NCBI GenBank assembly: GCA_016788945.1
Contig: JAEUSA010000168.1
Location: 1-8,428, forward strand
Length of the DNA stretch: 8,428 bases
Direction of reading: 5' to 3'
Origin: Leptospiraceae bacterium
GTDB taxonomy: Bacteria; Spirochaetota; Leptospiria; Turneriellales; Turneriellaceae
In this document: piece by piece, positions 6,210 to 8,428 of the stretch
Position numbering within the stretch: the stretch's first letter is position 1
Layout: each line of letters starts with the position of its first letter
Program-made: the position numbers and the translations under genes
Notes under the pieces: generated by a model
The model's input: only the letters and a program-made list of their open reading frames with translations
The model's database searches: none
What the model was told of the DNA's origin: nothing

Positions 6210-6237
6210 TTGACGCCTCGTTTCAAAATCTTATTTT
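6210..6237 (+). promoter_or_regulatory. Candidate sigma70-type promoter of the mutase gene
   Basis: TTGACG (6210-6215, five of six matches to the -35 consensus) and TATTTT (6232-6237, four of six to the -10 consensus) are separated by 16 bases in an AT-rich stretch. The predicted transcription start, 6 to 8 bases after the -10, falls on or next to the mutase ATG at 6244. Confidence 0.45.
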
Positions 6238-6243
6238 ATCGGC

Positions 6244-8253
6244 ATGTCACGCGAGCCGCACAAGATATACGATAAGGAAGGAAACGCGACCCGCGAAGAA
6301 CCGTGGATTTTCCGCACATACGGCGGGCATTCAAATGCCCGGGCGACTAATGAACTCTACCGCACGGGTCTCGCGCGCGGGCAGACAGGCCTTTCTATTG
6401 CCTTCGACCTCGCGACGCAATGTGGTTATGATTCAGACCATCCGATGGCCCGGCCTGAAGTGGGTAAGGTCGGGGTGCCGATCAATTCGCTGGCCGATTT
6501 TCGTATTTTGTTCGATCAAATTCCGATCGAAAAAATGAACACATCGATGACGATCAACGGCACGGCGATGTGGCTGTTGTCGCTCTACATCGCCTTGGCT
6601 GAAGAGCGCGGCGTTGATCCCTCGCTATTGCAGGGCACGACGCAGAATGATATCATCAAAGAATACCTCGCGCGCGGCACTTACATTTTTCCACCCGAAT
6701 CGTCGATTCGTCTGATCGTCGACATGTATGAATATTGCGTTCGACATACGCCGAAATGGAATCCGTCGAATATCTGTTCATACCATCTTCAAGAAGCCGG
6801 GGCGACGCCGACGCAGGAGTTGTCGTTCGCGTTGGTGACCGCAATCGGCATTCTGGATGCGATCAAAGCGCGCGGCTGCTTCAGCGACGCCGAATTCGAA
6901 CAGGCAGTCGGCCGCATTTCCTTTTTTGTCAATGCGGGTATGCGCTTCATCGAAGAGATGAGCAAGATGCGCGCGTTCGGTGAAATGTGGGATGAAATTA
7001 CGCGCGAACGTTATGGCGTAAAAAATGAAAAGTTCCGCCGCTTCCGTTACGGAGTACAGGTCAATTCGCTCGGTCTGACTGAAGAGCAGCCCGAGAACAA
7101 TGCGTGGCGCATTCTCATTGAGGCGCTCGGGGTAACGATTTCACAGAAGGCGCGCTGCCGTGCTCTGCAATTGCCGGCTTGGAACGAGGCTTTGTCGCTG
7201 CCGCGCCCGTGGGATCAGCAGTGGTCTCTGCGCATGCAGCAGATTTTGGCTTATGAAACGGATCTGCTTGAATATCCCGATCTGTTTGACGGTTCGCCGG
7301 TAATTCAGTCAAAAGTAAATTCGCTGATTGCGAGCGCAAAAGCCGAAATAGATAAAGTGCTCGGCATGGGTGGTGCCGTCGAGGCGATCAAATCGGGTTA
7401 TATGAAAGCGCAGCTGGTGAAAAGCCAAGCCGAGCGCATGAGCCGCATCATGACCGGAGATCTCAAAATTGTCGGTCGTAATATTTATACAGAAGGTTTG
7501 TCTTCACCGCTCACCAGCGGCGAAGATTCGGGTATTTTCAAAATCGATCATTCAGCAGCTGATGAGACTTTGGCTAACCTGACTGCCGTGCGCGGTAAAC
7601 GCGATAACGCCGCGGCAGAAAAAGCCCTCGCTGATCTCGAGACGGCGGCGCGCGGTAATGTGAACCTGATGCCCGCATCGATCGCCTGCGCGAAGGCGCT
7701 GGTGACGACCGGTGAATGGGCGAATACGCTGCGAAAAGTATTCGGCGAATACCGTCCGCTGACGGGCGTTGAAGGTCAAAAGTTAACTTTGAGCGAAGAC
7801 CGCGTCAAAACAGTGCGTGCAAAGGTAGAATCTTTCAAAGAAAAACACGGCCATCGCCCGCGCCTCGTTTTGGGTAAACCCGGCCTCGACGGCCATTCGA
7901 ACGGGGCCGAGATGGTTGCCGTCGCAGCGCGCCACGTCGGTTTTGACGTGATCTATTCGGGAATTCGCCTGACACCCGAAGAAATCGCCCGCGCAGCGGT
8001 CGAAGAGAATGCCGACCTGATAGCGATGTCTATACTTTCTGGGTCGCACGTCGAACTTGTCGATCAGCTGATGCAGACGCTGACAAAATTTAAGGCCGAA
8101 AAAGAAATTCCGCTGGTAGTCGGGGGAATCATACCCGAATCAGATTTTGCCGCCTTGAAGAAATTGGGGGCTCAGCATATCTTTACACCGAAGGATTATG
8201 ATCTGGTGGGTATTATGGAAAAAAACCTCGAAATCGCAGAAAAGTTTGCCTGA
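6244..8253 (+). CDS. ecm: Ethylmalonyl-CoA mutase (coenzyme B12-dependent, MeaA type)
   Basis: The 669-residue protein has an N-terminal acyl-CoA mutase barrel (about 18-400) and a fused C-terminal B12-binding domain (538-669) with GLDGHSNG (Asp549, His551, Gly554; the lower B12 ligand is His551), SILSGSH (596-602) and VVGGIIP. It converts (2R)-ethylmalonyl-CoA to methylsuccinyl-CoA in the ethylmalonyl-CoA pathway of acetyl-CoA assimilation. The barrel follows Ecm rather than methylmalonyl-CoA mutase: FRTYGGHS (GHS where MCM has GFS), NTSMTINGTAMWLL, NICSYHLQEAGATP, RRFRYGVQVNSLGLTEEQPENN and LPAWNEALSLPRPWDQQWS. A single chain of this size excludes two-subunit isobutyryl-CoA mutases. Small differences from proteobacterial enzymes occur (DLATQCGYDSDH, FPPESSIRL). 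No Shine-Dalgarno precedes the ATG. Crotonyl-CoA carboxylase/reductase is not in the window. Confidence 0.88.
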   Translation: MSREPHKIYDKEGNATREEPWIFRTYGGHSNARATNELYRTGLARGQTGLSIAFDLATQCGYDSDHPMARPEVGKVGVPINSLADFRILFDQIPIEKMNTSMTINGTAMWLLSLYIALAEERGVDPSLLQGTTQNDIIKEYLARGTYIFPPESSIRLIVDMYEYCVRHTPKWNPSNICSYHLQEAGATPTQELSFALVTAIGILDAIKARGCFSDAEFEQAVGRISFFVNAGMRFIEEMSKMRAFGEMWDEITRERYGVKNEKFRRFRYGVQVNSLGLTEEQPENNAWRILIEALGVTISQKARCRALQLPAWNEALSLPRPWDQQWSLRMQQILAYETDLLEYPDLFDGSPVIQSKVNSLIASAKAEIDKVLGMGGAVEAIKSGYMKAQLVKSQAERMSRIMTGDLKIVGRNIYTEGLSSPLTSGEDSGIFKIDHSAADETLANLTAVRGKRDNAAAEKALADLETAARGNVNLMPASIACAKALVTTGEWANTLRKVFGEYRPLTGVEGQKLTLSEDRVKTVRAKVESFKEKHGHRPRLVLGKPGLDGHSNGAEMVAVAARHVGFDVIYSGIRLTPEEIARAAVEENADLIAMSILSGSHVELVDQLMQTLTKFKAEKEIPLVVGGIIPESDFAALKKLGAQHIFTPKDYDLVGIMEKNLEIAEKFA

Positions 8254-8279
8254 CAAGGGGGATCTCGGAATCACGGCAC

Positions 8280-8428
8280 ATGACCTCGCCGCAGATACAC
8301 GGCATCGCCGAGCGTTACGTGTACCGCCCGGTACTTTCTATCTATATCCGCCTTGTGAAATCGCTGTCACTGGGCGCCGTATTGGTCATGTTTACGCTGC
8401 CTGTTTTTCCCTTACTGCTTTATTACGC
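8280..8428 (+). CDS. N-terminal part of an unrecognised membrane protein
   Basis: An open frame begins at ATG 8280, 26 bases after the mutase stop, and runs off the window after 49 codons. It starts MTSPQIHGIAERYVYRPV, then SIYIRLVKSL, then a hydrophobic segment from about residue 31 (SLGAVLVMFTLPVFPLLLYY). The pattern is a cytoplasmic or amphipathic lead followed by a transmembrane helix. The AAGGGGG at 8255-8261 is too far (18 bases) to be an ideal Shine-Dalgarno for this ATG, so the start is uncertain. The close spacing suggests cotranscription with the mutase. The family cannot be assigned from this fragment. Confidence 0.5.
   Translation, partial: MTSPQIHGIAERYVYRPVLSIYIRLVKSLSLGAVLVMFTLPVFPLLLYY

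Noticed and set aside
1..8428. Search for CRISPR arrays, tRNA or rRNA genes, transposases and long repeats
   Set aside because: No spaced direct repeats, cloverleaf-like sequence, rRNA motif or transposase protein was seen. The only substantial repeat is the operator palindrome at 4652-4693.

Overview
The window comes from a bacterium of moderate GC (about 55 percent by eye). It is densely packed, with ten genes or gene parts, one extra probable micro-ORF, and no gap longer than about 100 bases. A PhaR-type regulator, an ethylmalonyl-CoA mutase and a stand-alone tryptophan synthase alpha chain occur together. These, and the look of the TrpA protein, would suit a Leptospirales-type spirochaete of the Turneriella/Leptonema sort. 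This assignment is a low-confidence guess from memory, since there is no rRNA or lineage-specific marker.

Left part (18-2286, plus strand): a phaR-like regulator is followed 3 bases later by a membrane-anchored protein with a C-terminal bacterial SH3 domain. A 97-base gap with hairpins and a T-run follows, then trpA without trpB beside it. trpA converges on, and overlaps by 9 bases, the last gene of the next block.

Middle part (2278-5435): this is the most unusual region. A three-gene minus-strand operon encodes only integral membrane proteins: a DUF2938 protein, a YfcJ/YhhS-like major facilitator transporter and a DUF2306 protein. The first two overlap by ATGA. Between the transporter and the DUF2306 gene lies a 24-codon micro-ORF with a strong Shine-Dalgarno sequence and a run of four prolines. 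The operon diverges from a gene for an ArsR-type repressor fused to a rhodanese domain. The divergent promoter region holds a perfect inverted repeat with 20-base arms and a 2-base centre, made of four copies of GTCATTC. The simplest reading is a self-controlled stress or export module: the repressor sits on this operator and silences both itself and the membrane operon until its rhodanese cysteines, or an unknown ligand, signal. The exported compound cannot be read from the sequence.

Right part (5487-8428, plus strand): a dienelactone-hydrolase-family enzyme is followed by a full-length ethylmalonyl-CoA mutase with a fused B12 domain. The mutase has a promoter-like sequence so close to its start codon that its mRNA may be leaderless. 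The window ends in the first 49 codons of an unrecognised membrane protein. PhaR and ethylmalonyl-CoA mutase both belong to acetoacetyl-CoA/crotonyl-CoA metabolism, but nothing here links them directly.
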